47,929 nt of DNA from Empedobacter falsenii (GTDB taxonomy: Bacteria; Bacteroidota; Bacteroidia; Flavobacteriales; Weeksellaceae): the NCBI RefSeq assembly GCF_019308355.1, contig NZ_JAAGKM010000019.1, positions 1-47,929 of the forward strand, written 5' to 3'. Positions 16,188-25,019 of the stretch are shown here, piece by piece. The notes beneath the pieces are model-generated. The model saw only the letters and a program-made list of their open reading frames with translations. It did not search any database and was not told the DNA's origin. Made by a program: the position numbers and the translations under genes. Every line of letters begins with the position of its first letter. The stretch's first letter is position 1.

Positions 16188-16694
16188 ATGATAAAAGATA
16201 CAATATTAGACGCATTAAACAAACAAATCAAATTAGAAGGAGATTCTTCTCAATTATATTTAGCTATGGCTTCTTGGGCTGAAGTGAAAGGTTTAGAAGG
16301 AACTGCAAATTTCTTGTACTCGCATGCAGACGAAGAACGTATGCATATGTTAAAATTAATTAAATTTATTAACGAAAGAGGCGGAAAAGCGTTTGTTCCA
16401 CAAATTGAAGAACCAAAACAAGATTTCACAACATTGAAAGAAGTTTTTACTGCAATTTTAAACCACGAATGCTTTGTTTCTGAATCAATTAACGAAATTG
16501 TAGGCTTAACATTAGAAGAAAGAGATTATTCAACTCACAATTTCTTGCAATGGTATGTTTCTGAGCAAATTGAAGAAGAAAAATTAGCAAGAAATATCTT
16601 AGATAAGCTAGAAATGATTGGATCTGACAAAGGAGGTTTATATCTATTTGATCGTGATATAGTTACATTAAATACAGACACAACAGCGGAATAA
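16188..16694 (+). CDS. Non-heme ferritin
   Basis: Iron-storage protein, 168 residues, forming a 24-mer. The four-helix pattern and ferroxidase ligands are present: EGDSSQLYLAMASWAE (Glu17), HADEERMHMLK (Glu and His of helix B), HECFVSESINEIV and EQIEEEK in helix C/D. The FtnA-type C-terminus ends ..LYLFDRDI. It begins 12 bases after dapA and has no own promoter that I can see. Confidence 0.95.
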   Translation: MIKDTILDALNKQIKLEGDSSQLYLAMASWAEVKGLEGTANFLYSHADEERMHMLKLIKFINERGGKAFVPQIEEPKQDFTTLKEVFTAILNHECFVSESINEIVGLTLEERDYSTHNFLQWYVSEQIEEEKLARNILDKLEMIGSDKGGLYLFDRDIVTLNTDTTAE

Positions 16695-16763
16695 ATCAAA
16701 ACTTTGAGATTTTATTAAGAGGATAAGAAAAAAATATTTTATACTTTAGTCCTCAAATTTTAT

Positions 16764-16771
16764 TAAATTTG
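16764..16771 (+). promoter_or_regulatory. Candidate -7 element (TAAATTTG) of bamD
   Basis: Exact TAnnTTTG ending four bases before the bamD ATG, the same geometry as at trmD, which would give a leaderless or nearly leaderless transcript. No -33 TTG at 20 bases. Confidence 0.45.
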
Positions 16772-16775
16772 CAGA

Positions 16776-17657
16776 ATGTTTAAAAAACTAAGCTTAGTAG
16801 TTTTAATTGGCGCTTCTTTAGTGTCTTGTAACAAGACCTATAACAAAGCGATGAAAAGTACGGATAAAGACGAAATCTTTACATTGGCTACACAATTGTA
16901 TCAAGATGGTAAATATGATTTGGCAAACGAATTGTATGAAAAAATTTCTACATCATTTGTAGGAACAGAAAAATCTGCGGACATTGCCTATAATATGGCA
17001 CAAGGTAACTTTAACGAAAAAAGTTTCCGTTTAGCAGGACATCAATTCAAAAGCTTTGCAGGAGCTTATCCTATGGATAGCCGTGCAGAAGAAGCTTTAT
17101 TCAAATCGGCATTTTCTTATTACAAAGATTCGCCAAAATATGACTTGGATCAAACAAGTACGTACACAGCAATCAGTGAGTTACAAGGATTTATCAATTC
17201 GTATCCAGAATCAGCACACGTTGCAGAAGCGAATAATTATATTACAGAACTTAGACAAAAATTAGAATTAAAGTCTTTCGAAATTTCTAAAGTTTATTAC
17301 AAAACAATGAAATATAAGGCTGCTGGAGTTTCTTTTGACAATATGGTTGATGAATATCCAGATTCTAAATTTCGTGAAGAAGCAATGATGTATTCATTAC
17401 GTTCTAAAACAGAATTGGCGTTAAATTTCTCTCGTATCGAGAACAAAGATTTACGTTTACAAGATGCCAGAACGCAATATCTTTTGTTAACAAGATATTA
17501 TCCGCAAACAAAATTTAAAGCAGAAGCTGATAAATTGATGGAGAAAATCGACAAAGATATGGTGGATACTAAAAAACAATTAGCTGATATAGAAGTAGCT
17601 AAAAAGAAATTTGAAGCTGATCAAGCTGAATTAAGCAAAGAGCAAAATAATAAATAA
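16776..17657 (+). CDS. bamD: Outer membrane protein assembly factor BamD (lipoprotein)
   Basis: Lipoprotein component of the BAM complex that inserts beta-barrel proteins with BamA. The signal peptide ends LVSC with Cys18. Five TPR-like helical pairs follow (LYQDGKYDLANELYEKI, AGHQFKSFAGAYPMDSRAEEA, LQGFINSYPES, FDNMVDEYPDSKFREEA, LLLTRYYPQTKFKAEA), as in BamD/YfiO. The last 30 residues form a charged coiled coil. 293 residues. First gene of the conserved bamD, omega, coaBC, porD, recN cluster. Confidence 0.95.
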   Translation: MFKKLSLVVLIGASLVSCNKTYNKAMKSTDKDEIFTLATQLYQDGKYDLANELYEKISTSFVGTEKSADIAYNMAQGNFNEKSFRLAGHQFKSFAGAYPMDSRAEEALFKSAFSYYKDSPKYDLDQTSTYTAISELQGFINSYPESAHVAEANNYITELRQKLELKSFEISKVYYKTMKYKAAGVSFDNMVDEYPDSKFREEAMMYSLRSKTELALNFSRIENKDLRLQDARTQYLLLTRYYPQTKFKAEADKLMEKIDKDMVDTKKQLADIEVAKKKFEADQAELSKEQNNK

Positions 17658-17684
17658 TAGTAAAATATATAAAATTCTTTCATT

Positions 17685-18008
17685 ATGAATTTCAAGGATA
17701 TCGGTGCAGCACCAACAACACAAACTTATGATCGTAATAAAATCGATGAGAAAACAGGAAACTTATACGAATCGATTGTAATTATGGGTAAAAGAGCAGA
17801 ACAAATTAACCAAGAAATGAAAACCGAATTAATTCAGAAATTGGATGAGTTTGCTGCACATACAGATTCTTTAGAAGAAGTTTTTGAAAACAGAGAGCAA
17901 ATCGAAGTTTCAAAATTCTACGAAAGATTACCAAAACCGACTTCTATTGCGGTTAAGGAATGGTTAGACAATGACGTATATTACAGAAATCCAAATGAGG
18001 ATAAATAA
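17685..18008 (+). CDS. rpoZ: DNA-directed RNA polymerase omega subunit (Bacteroidota type)
   Basis: Small subunit that helps RNA polymerase assembly. The 107-residue protein has the divergent Bacteroidota form of the omega/RPB6 fold: TYDRNKIDEKTGNLYESIVIMGKRAEQI, with the conserved helical region (..ESIVIMGKRA..) and a longer C-terminal part. Position between bamD and coaBC is the conserved context in Flavobacteriia. Its TAA overlaps the coaBC ATG by one base (TAATG). Confidence 0.88.
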   Translation: MNFKDIGAAPTTQTYDRNKIDEKTGNLYESIVIMGKRAEQINQEMKTELIQKLDEFAAHTDSLEEVFENREQIEVSKFYERLPKPTSIAVKEWLDNDVYYRNPNEDK

Positions 18009-19207
18009 TGTCTGTTTTACATAGTAAAAAAATTCTTTTGGCAGTTTCTGCCGGAATAGCGGCCTACAAAGCCGCTTTTCTTGTTAGAGGGCTTATCAAA
18101 AAAGGAGCAGATGTCAAAGTTATTATGACACCAGAAGCTCAAAACTTCGTTACTCCACTTACACTTTCCACACTTTCCAAACATCCTGTTGAATGGGAGT
18201 TTTTTGGTGATAAAGGTGATTGGAATAATCATGTTGAATATGCACTTTGGGCTGATTATATGATTATTGCACCTTGTACAGCAAATACACTTTCTCATAT
18301 GGCAGATGGAACGTGTGATAATTTGGTTTTAGCTACTTATCTTTCGGCTAAATGTCCTGTATATTTTGCACCTGCAATGGATTTGGATATGTACAAACAT
18401 CCTTCAACTTTAGAAAATATTGCTAAATTAGAATCTTTCGGAAATATTTGTATTCCTGCTGAAGCTGGAGAATTAGCAAGTGGATTAATTGGAGAAGGTA
18501 GAATGGCTGAACCTGAAAACATTATTGCGTTTTTGGAAAGTACAATCGAAGCTACTCTCCCACTTCACGGAAAAAAAGTAGTAGTTTCTGCTGGTCCTAC
18601 ATACGAAAACTTAGATCCTGTTCGTTTTATAGGTAATTATTCTTCGGGAAAAATGGGATTCGAGATTGCAAAAGCTGCTGCTAATTTGGGTGCAAAAGTT
18701 ACCTTGGTTAGTGGTCCAAGTCACGAATCTGTTACAGGTTTTCCTATCGATCGAATAAATGTTGTTTCTGCTCGTGATATGTACGAAGCGATGCACGCTA
18801 ATTTTGCTGATGCTGATGCTGTGGTAATGTCAGCGGCTGTTGCAGATTATCGTCCAAAAAAAATGGCTGAGCATAAAATTAAGAAAGAAAACGATGATAA
18901 TTTAATTATCGAATTGGTGAAAAATCCTGATATTCTAAAATCGTTAGGCGAAATCAAAACACATCAATTATTGGTTGGTTTTGCATTAGAAACGAATAAC
19001 GAAGAAGAATATGCAAAGAAAAAATTAGCCAAAAAGAATCTTGATTTTATTGTTCTTAATTCGATGCAAGATAAAGAAGCTGGTTTTCAGAAGAATACAA
19101 ACAAAATTACAATTATTGACAAAGATTTATCGATGCAACAATTTGATGCAAAATCAAAAACAGATGTCGCAAAAGATATTTTGAATGTCATTTTAAATAA
19201 GTTATAA
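18008..19207 (+). CDS. coaBC: Bifunctional phosphopantothenoylcysteine decarboxylase/synthase
   Basis: Two consecutive steps of coenzyme A synthesis. The N-terminal CoaC half (flavoprotein) shows GIAAYKAAFLVRGL at 15-28, the active-site His in NNHVEYALW, PAMDLDMY and the Cys of the substrate clamp (GNICIPAEAGELASG). The C-terminal CoaB half begins with VVVSAGPTYENLDPVRFI and has GKMGFEIA and the LVKNPDIL region. 399 residues is standard for the fusion. The start codon overlaps the rpoZ stop. Confidence 0.97.
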   Translation: MSVLHSKKILLAVSAGIAAYKAAFLVRGLIKKGADVKVIMTPEAQNFVTPLTLSTLSKHPVEWEFFGDKGDWNNHVEYALWADYMIIAPCTANTLSHMADGTCDNLVLATYLSAKCPVYFAPAMDLDMYKHPSTLENIAKLESFGNICIPAEAGELASGLIGEGRMAEPENIIAFLESTIEATLPLHGKKVVVSAGPTYENLDPVRFIGNYSSGKMGFEIAKAAANLGAKVTLVSGPSHESVTGFPIDRINVVSARDMYEAMHANFADADAVVMSAAVADYRPKKMAEHKIKKENDDNLIIELVKNPDILKSLGEIKTHQLLVGFALETNNEEEYAKKKLAKKNLDFIVLNSMQDKEAGFQKNTNKITIIDKDLSMQQFDAKSKTDVAKDILNVILNKL

Positions 19208-19215
19208 AATTTAAT

Positions 19216-20124
19216 ATGAAGAAATTAGCCTCAATTTTCTTTTCGTCGTGTTTAGCTATTTCGGCTTTCTCGCAAAATATTATTGCAGATGTAAAAGTCG
19301 ATTATTCTCAAGTTCAAGGATCTAATACACAGGTTTATCAAACTTTAGAAAGATCATTAAAAACGTTTATTAATTCAACAAAATGGACAAATGATCGTTT
19401 AAAAACATACGAAAGAATTGAAGCTAGTTTCGTCATTAATATAATTGAACGTGAGGGGAACAGAATGAAAGGTACGATTTTAGTACAATCTCGTCGTCCT
19501 GTTTTCAACTCAACATACTACACGCCTGTTCTTAATTTATCTGACGATAATTTTACGTTTCAATACCAAGAATCTGAAGAATTAATTTTCAATGATCGTA
19601 AATTCAGTGGAAAAAATTTGACAGATGTAATGACGTATTACATTTATTTAGTTTTGGGATATGATGCAGATACGTTTGCGAAAGAAGGAGGAACAGAGTA
19701 TTTCAAAATGGCGAAAAAAATTGCAGATTTCGGTCAAGCAAATAATAATTTCTCTGGTTGGAGCGAATTAGATGGAATAAAATCGCGTTCTGCGTTAATT
19801 AACAATATTCTAAAATCGGATAATTCAACACTTCGAAATATCATCTATCAATATCATAGAAACGGCTTAGACATTATGTCTGAGAACGAAGTTCGTGGTA
19901 AAAATGCTATTGGAAATACTCTATTGCAGTTAGAATTTTACCAAAGAGGAAATTATTCTCAATTTTATCCTTTAGAACTTTTCTTAACAGCAAAAAATAG
20001 CGAAATTAGTCAAGTATTTTCAGGCGGACAGGTTTCTACGGTGAATATCGAGAAACTGAAAGGAATTTTAAATTCAATCGCGCCAAAATACAACGACAAT
20101 TATTGGAATAAATTGAAAAAGTAA
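19216..20124 (+). CDS. porD: DUF4835 family protein (PorD-like)
   Basis: A 302-residue exported protein with a signal peptide ending near AISAFSQ (residue 20) and no membrane segment after it. The sequence fits DUF4835 (IIADVKVDYSQVQGSN, VFNSTYYTPVLNL, YYIYLVLGYDADTF, IYQYHRNGLDIM, PLELFLTAKNSEI), the family named PorD in type IX secretion, whose molecular job is not well defined. Between coaBC (8-base gap) and recN (start next to its stop), the normal flavobacterial arrangement. Confidence 0.85.
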   Translation: MKKLASIFFSSCLAISAFSQNIIADVKVDYSQVQGSNTQVYQTLERSLKTFINSTKWTNDRLKTYERIEASFVINIIEREGNRMKGTILVQSRRPVFNSTYYTPVLNLSDDNFTFQYQESEELIFNDRKFSGKNLTDVMTYYIYLVLGYDADTFAKEGGTEYFKMAKKIADFGQANNNFSGWSELDGIKSRSALINNILKSDNSTLRNIIYQYHRNGLDIMSENEVRGKNAIGNTLLQLEFYQRGNYSQFYPLELFLTAKNSEISQVFSGGQVSTVNIEKLKGILNSIAPKYNDNYWNKLKK

Positions 20125-21783
20125 ATGTTAAAAACTCTTCGCGTTAATAATTTCGCCATTATCGATCAATTGGAGATTGATTTTCATCAAGGTATGACCA
20201 CAATTACCGGTGAAACTGGTGCTGGAAAATCGATTTTGTTAGGTGCTTTAAAATTAGTTTTAGGCGAACGTGCCGATTTAAAAGCCTTGAAAAATGTTGA
20301 TGAAAAATGTATTATCGAAGCTGTTTTTGAGATTAAAAATCTTGAATTAAATGATTTTTTCGAAGAGAATGATTTAGATTATGAAGACGAATCTATTTTG
20401 AGAAGAGAATTATTACCTTCTGGAAAATCGCGTGCTTTTATCAATGACACACCTGTTAAAGTCTCTATTTTACAGGAATTATCAGAATTATTGATTGATA
20501 TTCATTCTCAATTTAATACCCCTAAAATCTTTGAAGCTGATTTTCAACTTTCGATGTTGGATATTTACGGAGAAAACAAAGACTTATTGAAAGAATATAG
20601 GAAAGATTTTAACCACTATATTTCAACAAAGAAAAAGATAAAAGATGCTCAAAATTCGTTAGAAAATCAATCGCAAGATTTAGAATATAAATTGCATTTG
20701 TGGGAAGAATTGAACAATGCTTCGCTAAAAAATGAGGAATTAGAACAATTGGAAATCGAGATAAAATCTTTATCAAATGTAGAAGAAATTATTTCGATTT
20801 TGAATGAAACTTATCAATTTTTGGAGCATCCTGAAATGGGAATAATTTCTCAATTGAATGAAGCAAGCAATAAATTGAATAAAATTTCGGATTATAATTC
20901 GCAATACAATTCTATTTACGAGCGATTGATTTCTTCTAAAATAGAATTGCAAGATATTTCTGGTGAAATGAGTAGTTTGATAGATTCGACTGAAATTAAT
21001 CCTGAAAGATTACAAGAAATTACAGATCGTTACGATTTGATTCATAAATTATTGCGTAAACATAATGTGACTTCTGTTGAAGAATTAATTGCAAAACGTG
21101 ATGAATTAGAAAGTCAAACATCTGGTTTTGATAATTTGAGTGATTTAATTATTCACTTAAATAAAGAATTGAATTCAATTTCTGAAAAACTTGAAAAACA
21201 GTCAATTAAGATTAGAAAAAATAGAATTTCTTCTATCGAAATTATCCGAAAAAATATCTTGAATACGTTGTCACAATTGGGAATGGAAAATTCTCAATTA
21301 ACCATTCAATTAAACGAAACAACAGATTTTACAGCAACTGGAAAAGATGAAGTTTTGTTTCTATTCTCAGCAAACAAAGGAATGGAACCGCGTATTTTTG
21401 AGAAATCTGTTTCTGGTGGAGAACGTTCCCGATTGATGTTAGCGATTAAAAAATTATTGGCAACTCATCAACATTTACCAACGTTGATTTTAGATGAAAT
21501 AGATACAGGAATTTCTGGAAAAGTTGCAAATGAAACAGGAAAAGTAATGCAAACAATGGCAGAAAATATGCAGCTTTTAGTGATTACGCATTTGCCACAA
21601 GTCGCTTCAAAAGGAAATTATCAGCTAAAAGTTTACAAAGAAGTCGTAAACGAAACAACGCAAACAAACGTTATTGAATTATCTCAACAACAACGTTTAG
21701 AAGAAATTGCACAAATGATTTCTGGTTCAGAATTGACAGATGCAGCAATCAATCAAGCAAAAGAATTAATGAATTTGAATTAA
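20125..21783 (+). CDS. recN: DNA repair protein RecN
   Basis: SMC-like ATPase acting on double-strand breaks. Walker A is GETGAGKS at 29-36; the central part is a long antiparallel coiled coil; the C-terminal ATPase half has SVSGGERSRLMLAI (signature), LILDEIDTGISG (Walker B and D-loop) and the H-loop THLPQVAS. 552 residues is normal. It starts immediately after the porD stop, so it is the last gene of the operon. A terminator with an 13-bp stem follows. Confidence 0.97.
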   Translation: MLKTLRVNNFAIIDQLEIDFHQGMTTITGETGAGKSILLGALKLVLGERADLKALKNVDEKCIIEAVFEIKNLELNDFFEENDLDYEDESILRRELLPSGKSRAFINDTPVKVSILQELSELLIDIHSQFNTPKIFEADFQLSMLDIYGENKDLLKEYRKDFNHYISTKKKIKDAQNSLENQSQDLEYKLHLWEELNNASLKNEELEQLEIEIKSLSNVEEIISILNETYQFLEHPEMGIISQLNEASNKLNKISDYNSQYNSIYERLISSKIELQDISGEMSSLIDSTEINPERLQEITDRYDLIHKLLRKHNVTSVEELIAKRDELESQTSGFDNLSDLIIHLNKELNSISEKLEKQSIKIRKNRISSIEIIRKNILNTLSQLGMENSQLTIQLNETTDFTATGKDEVLFLFSANKGMEPRIFEKSVSGGERSRLMLAIKKLLATHQHLPTLILDEIDTGISGKVANETGKVMQTMAENMQLLVITHLPQVASKGNYQLKVYKEVVNETTQTNVIELSQQQRLEEIAQMISGSELTDAAINQAKELMNLN

Positions 21784-21807
21784 AATTCTTAAATTATATA
21801 AAATCAA

Positions 21808-21840
21808 AAAAGCTCGAGAAAATTCTCGAGCTTTTGTTTT
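21808..21840 (+). terminator. Terminator after recN
   Basis: A 13-bp perfect stem (21808-21820 with 21823-21835, inner bases in the loop) with a following T-rich tract. A-rich on the other side, so it may also serve the convergent uridine phosphorylase gene. Confidence 0.9.
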
Positions 21841-21854
21841 ATATGATTCCGAAA

Positions 21855-22727
21855 TTATTTTGTTAATCTTTCTAACGAATATTCAATCATTGCATCAACT
21901 GCTTTGTAAGAATCAGCACTAAATTCACCTAAAATTCTATTTGCAACAATTGCATTTATCGACAATGCTTCATGTCCCATCATTGCTGATAATCCATAAA
22001 TTGCAGAAGTTTCCATCTCAAAATTAGAGATTCTTAAACCTTCGTAATTAAAAGTTGTTAAACGCTCATTAATATCAGCTGGATTTGGTTGCAATCTCAA
22101 ATAACGTCCCTGAGGTCCGTAAAAACCACAAGCTGTAGCTGTTACTCCTTGAATTGTTTTTTCAGAAGCTAATTTATCTAATAACAAATCAGATCCTTTT
22201 ACTAAATATGGACGCGCTTTATTCGGCGACCAATCAACATGTTTAATAAAAGCATCTTCTACCTCTTTATTCATCACCGCTTCACTCCCAACATAATAAT
22301 GCAAAAGTCCATCTAAACCTAAACCGTGAGAACCAATAACGAAACTATCAACAGGAATATCCGCTTGCAAAGCTCCAGAAGTTCCCATACGAACAAATGA
22401 TAATTTTCTGAAATCTTTTTTGATCTCACCAGTTTCCAAATCGATGTTAGCCAAAGCGTCTAACTCAGATAAAACAATATCAATATTATCCGTTCCCATA
22501 CCAGTCGAAATAACTGTTAAACGTTTACCATTCAACGTTCCTGTATGCGTCACAATTTCTCTTTTGCTTGCTGTGTGCTCGATTGTATCAAAATGTCTTG
22601 AAACTTTTTCGACACGATTTGGATCACCAACTGTTATAATAGTATCTGCTAAATGCTCTGGTCTTATATTACAATGGTAAACACTTCCGTCTGCATTTAA
22701 AACTAATTCTGATGCTGCTTTACTCAT
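21855..22727 (-). CDS. Uridine phosphorylase family nucleoside phosphorylase
   Basis: Phosphorolytic cleavage of nucleosides, probably uridine, for pyrimidine salvage. The 290-residue PNP/UDP fold shows phosphate-binding GDPNRVEKV at 33-41, STGMGTDNID, the RMGTSGALQ strand and the substrate motif NFEMETSAIYGLSAMMGHE. The uridine-type Gln/Arg pair is visible in ACGFYGPQGRYLRLQPN. The 40 residues longer than E. coli Udp are between the motifs. Convergent with recN. Confidence 0.92.
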   Translation of the reverse strand: MSKAASELVLNADGSVYHCNIRPEHLADTIITVGDPNRVEKVSRHFDTIEHTASKREIVTHTGTLNGKRLTVISTGMGTDNIDIVLSELDALANIDLETGEIKKDFRKLSFVRMGTSGALQADIPVDSFVIGSHGLGLDGLLHYYVGSEAVMNKEVEDAFIKHVDWSPNKARPYLVKGSDLLLDKLASEKTIQGVTATACGFYGPQGRYLRLQPNPADINERLTTFNYEGLRISNFEMETSAIYGLSAMMGHEALSINAIVANRILGEFSADSYKAVDAMIEYSLERLTK

Positions 22728-22792
22728 GATTTTATAATTAAAAATAAGAGAACAATATACAATTTTTATCAGTAATCTTTGTAAAGAAATTA

Positions 22793-23122
22793 TTAACCAC
22801 CTACTCTTTTCACTTTAAACCCTTTATCTTTCAGGAAAGCCATAATCTTATCGCGATAATCTCCTTGAATGATGATTTGTTCGTCTTTAAAACTCCCTCC
22901 AACACCCAAAAATTGCTTAATTTCTTTTGCTAAAAGTTTGAAATCTTCTGTTTCTCCTTCGTAACCTTCTATAATTGTATTTATTTTCCCTTTTCGTTTC
23001 TCAAACTTACAAATCAATGGTTCTTTCTGAATCCATAACTCATGTTGTTCTTCATTTGATACTTCTTCTGGCTCAGGTATATGATCAGGAAAAAGATTTT
23101 TTAATTGATCTTGTAAATCCAT
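22793..23122 (-). CDS. SUI1/eIF1-like translation factor (YciH family)
   Basis: A 109-residue protein with the eIF1/SUI1 fold: CKFEKRKGKINTIIEGYEG, LAKEIKQFLGVGGSFKDEQIIIQGDYRDKIMAFLKDKGF, ending VKRVGG. In bacteria it is thought to influence start-codon selection. The frame also extends to ATG 23173, but the preferred start is ATG 23122 because family members begin with MDLQDQLKNLF. The upstream ATG falls in the loop of a hairpin in the leader. Followed by nothing obvious before the uridine phosphorylase. Confidence 0.9.
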   Translation of the reverse strand: MDLQDQLKNLFPDHIPEPEEVSNEEQHELWIQKEPLICKFEKRKGKINTIIEGYEGETEDFKLLAKEIKQFLGVGGSFKDEQIIIQGDYRDKIMAFLKDKGFKVKRVGG

Positions 23123-23156
23123 AGTATTTGATGTAATCCTTGTAATTAATGGCGTT

Positions 23157-23183
23157 GTACAATTGGAATTCATCCAATTGTAC
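23157..23183 (-). promoter_or_regulatory. Perfect hairpin in the leader of the SUI1-like gene
   Basis: A 10-bp perfect inverted repeat, GTACAATTGG and CCAATTGTAC (23157-23166, 23174-23183), with a 7-base loop that contains an in-frame ATG at 23173. It lies between a -7 box (23195-23202) and the preferred start, so it would be at the 5' end of the transcript. It might be an operator or a leader structure that hides the upstream ATG. No poly-U follows, so not a terminator. Confidence 0.5.
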
Positions 23184-23194
23184 CATTATACTTA

Positions 23195-23202
23195 CAAAGA
23201 TA
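23195..23202 (-). promoter_or_regulatory. Candidate -7 element (TATCTTTG) of the SUI1-like gene
   Basis: Exact TAnnTTTG on the minus strand, 73 bases upstream of the preferred ATG and just downstream of the toxin stop codon. No TTG at the expected distance. Confidence 0.45.
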
Positions 23203-23208
23203 AAATTT

Positions 23209-23822
23209 TTATTGCAGTTGTTTTATAAACCAATTTGGAAGTTTATCCGAAACTATTTCAAGTTCATTTCTCTTAACTTGTGCAAACAATCTCATTTCTT
23301 GAGTTGAATTATCAAAAATATAGCCTTTATCTACAATTTTTAAAGCTGGAAATAAATTCATTAAAGTAGAATGATATCTTTTAATTACCTTTTCATCAGG
23401 TACAGCGTGTCCACCTTTTTCTACTCTATTTTCAATTCGAGAAATATTAATCAAAGGATCTTCAATGCAGACAAAATACATATATGTTTTGAAACCACCT
23501 TTTTTAGCATCCACAATTTCATCAATTTTAGAAGGATGACTCATTACCGTTTCAAATGAATAAGATTTACCTTTAATCAATAAGTGTTTTCGGATAATGA
23601 AATTGAAGCAGGCTCAGCTTTGAAATCTTCAAAATCTTTTTCGGTAAGTTTTAGTTCATATCGATTCAAATCAATAAAACCTTTTAAAGAAATTTCTTTC
23701 TCAATCAAATCTGAATTAATAAAATATCCAGCATTAAATTTTGATGAGATTGAATCGAATAAAGTAGACTTTCCAGATCCATTTGGACCAGCAAAAACGC
23801 GTAAACGTTTTATTTTAGACAT
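23209..23822 (-). pseudogene. Zeta-toxin-like kinase gene, internal deletion and frameshift
   Basis: Two minus-strand frames together make a zeta-toxin/COG4185-type P-loop kinase. The first (ATG 23822) has Walker A FAGPNGSGKSTLF, GYFINSDLIEKEI and stops at 23577-23579 after ..SLSENTY. The second frame resumes before that, reading CFNFIIRKHLLIKGKSYSF, then ETVMSHPSK (conserved), YFVCIEDPLINISRIENRV, EKGGHAV and FDNS, to 23209. The family usually has 40 or so residues between these blocks that are missing here. So one deletion removed part of the middle and shifted the frame; the kinase is probably inactive. It overlaps the antitoxin-like gene by 13 bases. Confidence 0.82.
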
Positions 23823-24049
23823 AATTTAGCTCCTTTTTTCAATTCAGTTGGAACTTTTATTCGATCTATTGTTTTAATCACCTTAATTTCTCCATTAGGT
23901 TTTCTCTCGATGATTCGATTTCCTTGAACATATTGAACTGATAAATCTAATGCTTCTGAAACTCTAATTGCAGCTTGCGATGCAGATTTAGCTAAACGAT
24001 TTAACGCTCCTGCTTCTTCTAATTTTAGTATATCTGATTCTTTGTTCAT
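23810..24049 (-). CDS. Antitoxin-like protein upstream of the zeta-toxin pseudogene
   Basis: A 79-residue protein with helical N-terminus (ALNRLAKSASQAAIRVSEALDL) and a basic C-terminal part (RKPNGEIKVIKTIDRIKVPTELKKG). It overlaps the toxin gene by 13 bases in antitoxin-first order, the usual arrangement for such modules. I know comparable small proteins preceding COG4185 kinases, but its family is not certain. A -7 box lies about 50 bases upstream. With the toxin broken, selection on it may be weak. Confidence 0.65.
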   Translation of the reverse strand: MNKESDILKLEEAGALNRLAKSASQAAIRVSEALDLSVQYVQGNRIIERKPNGEIKVIKTIDRIKVPTELKKGAKLCLK

Positions 24050-24096
24050 AATAATAGAAATTAAATTAACAATAATTATTCATCAATAAATGTACG

Positions 24097-24104
24097 CAAA
24101 TTTA
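24097..24104 (-). promoter_or_regulatory. Candidate -7 element (TAAATTTG) of the toxin-antitoxin module
   Basis: Exact TAnnTTTG on the minus strand, 48 bases before the antitoxin ATG. No clear -33 TTG. Confidence 0.35.
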
Positions 24105-24206
24105 GTGAAACCATTGTAATAATAAAAGCTTGACTTCATTCAAAAGCCTAATCTTTTGAATCTAAATTATATAATTTTTATTAATAGTTATTTGATTAAT
24201 TTATTC

Positions 24207-24908
24207 CTAACAGATTAACAATAATCGATATTCATCTTTATTTTCTTTCGGCGCGCGATGTACACAAGGCAAAACTTTTTGTTCTGGATGATCAACTGCC
24301 AATCGCCAAAGATTTCCTAATCCTAAATTAATTGGTTCAACACCTGGACGAATTTGATAATGCAAATCAAAGAAATATTCTTTCAAAAAATCTTCAAAAC
24401 CATCAATGTATCCATCATATAATTCGAATAGTTTTTCTCTAATTTCTGGAATCAAAATTTTTTGTTCCACATCTTCATTTGCTACAATATCACTGGAAGC
24501 GCCATAGTAAGTGCACAAAAAAGTATCCGTAGGAATTGGCGAACGATCAACGTGAAATGAATAAACATCTGTCGAAATAAAATCAAATTCAGTATCGCGT
24601 TCGTAACATTTCAGTAAGTTTAAAGTTGGCGAAGCGCCAAAATCAGTTAATTGTTGTAAATCATTGATCAAAATATTTCTCGCTTTAATTCCTTCATTAG
24701 ATAAATCTAAATCATTCAAATCATCAATAGAAATAACAGTAATATCATCTTTTAAAATCAATTGATTCACAATTTCCTCAAAATCACCTTCTAAATTTCG
24801 CCGCCAATTTATCGCATTATTTTTCCCAGAAAAAGCTGTATGTACAAGTTCATCAAACGAAGAAACGACAAGAACTTGTTGTTGATTAGAATTATTTTGA
24901 GTAATCAT
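24207..24908 (-). CDS. DUF1826-like protein
   Basis: A 233-residue cytoplasmic protein. INWRRNLEGDFEEIV near residue 34-48 and the block SFHVDRSPIPTDTFLCTYYGASSD near 122-145 resemble DUF1826 proteins, in which the His-x-Asp and Cys suggest a metal or oxygenase-like site; the C-terminus has LPCVHRAP. In proteobacteria some members belong to zinc-responsive regulons; that is not shown here. The call is by memory of the motif. It has a -7 box 7 bases upstream of its ATG and is divergent from the next small gene. Confidence 0.6.
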   Translation of the reverse strand: MITQNNSNQQQVLVVSSFDELVHTAFSGKNNAINWRRNLEGDFEEIVNQLILKDDITVISIDDLNDLDLSNEGIKARNILINDLQQLTDFGASPTLNLLKCYERDTEFDFISTDVYSFHVDRSPIPTDTFLCTYYGASSDIVANEDVEQKILIPEIREKLFELYDGYIDGFEDFLKEYFFDLHYQIRPGVEPINLGLGNLWRLAVDHPEQKVLPCVHRAPKENKDEYRLLLIC

Positions 24909-24915
24909 ATAGCTG

Positions 24916-24923
24916 CAAAATTA
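24916..24923 (-). promoter_or_regulatory. Candidate -7 element (TAATTTTG) of the DUF1826-like gene
   Basis: Exact TAnnTTTG on the minus strand, seven bases from the ATG, again leaving almost no leader. Confidence 0.4.
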
Positions 24924-25019
24924 CTATTTATCAAAAAATAATTCAGCCTAAAAATTAAATTATTCCGAATGTAAATTCTCCGTTGCAAAAGTTGTATTTT
25001 TACCAAAGATTAAAAGACA

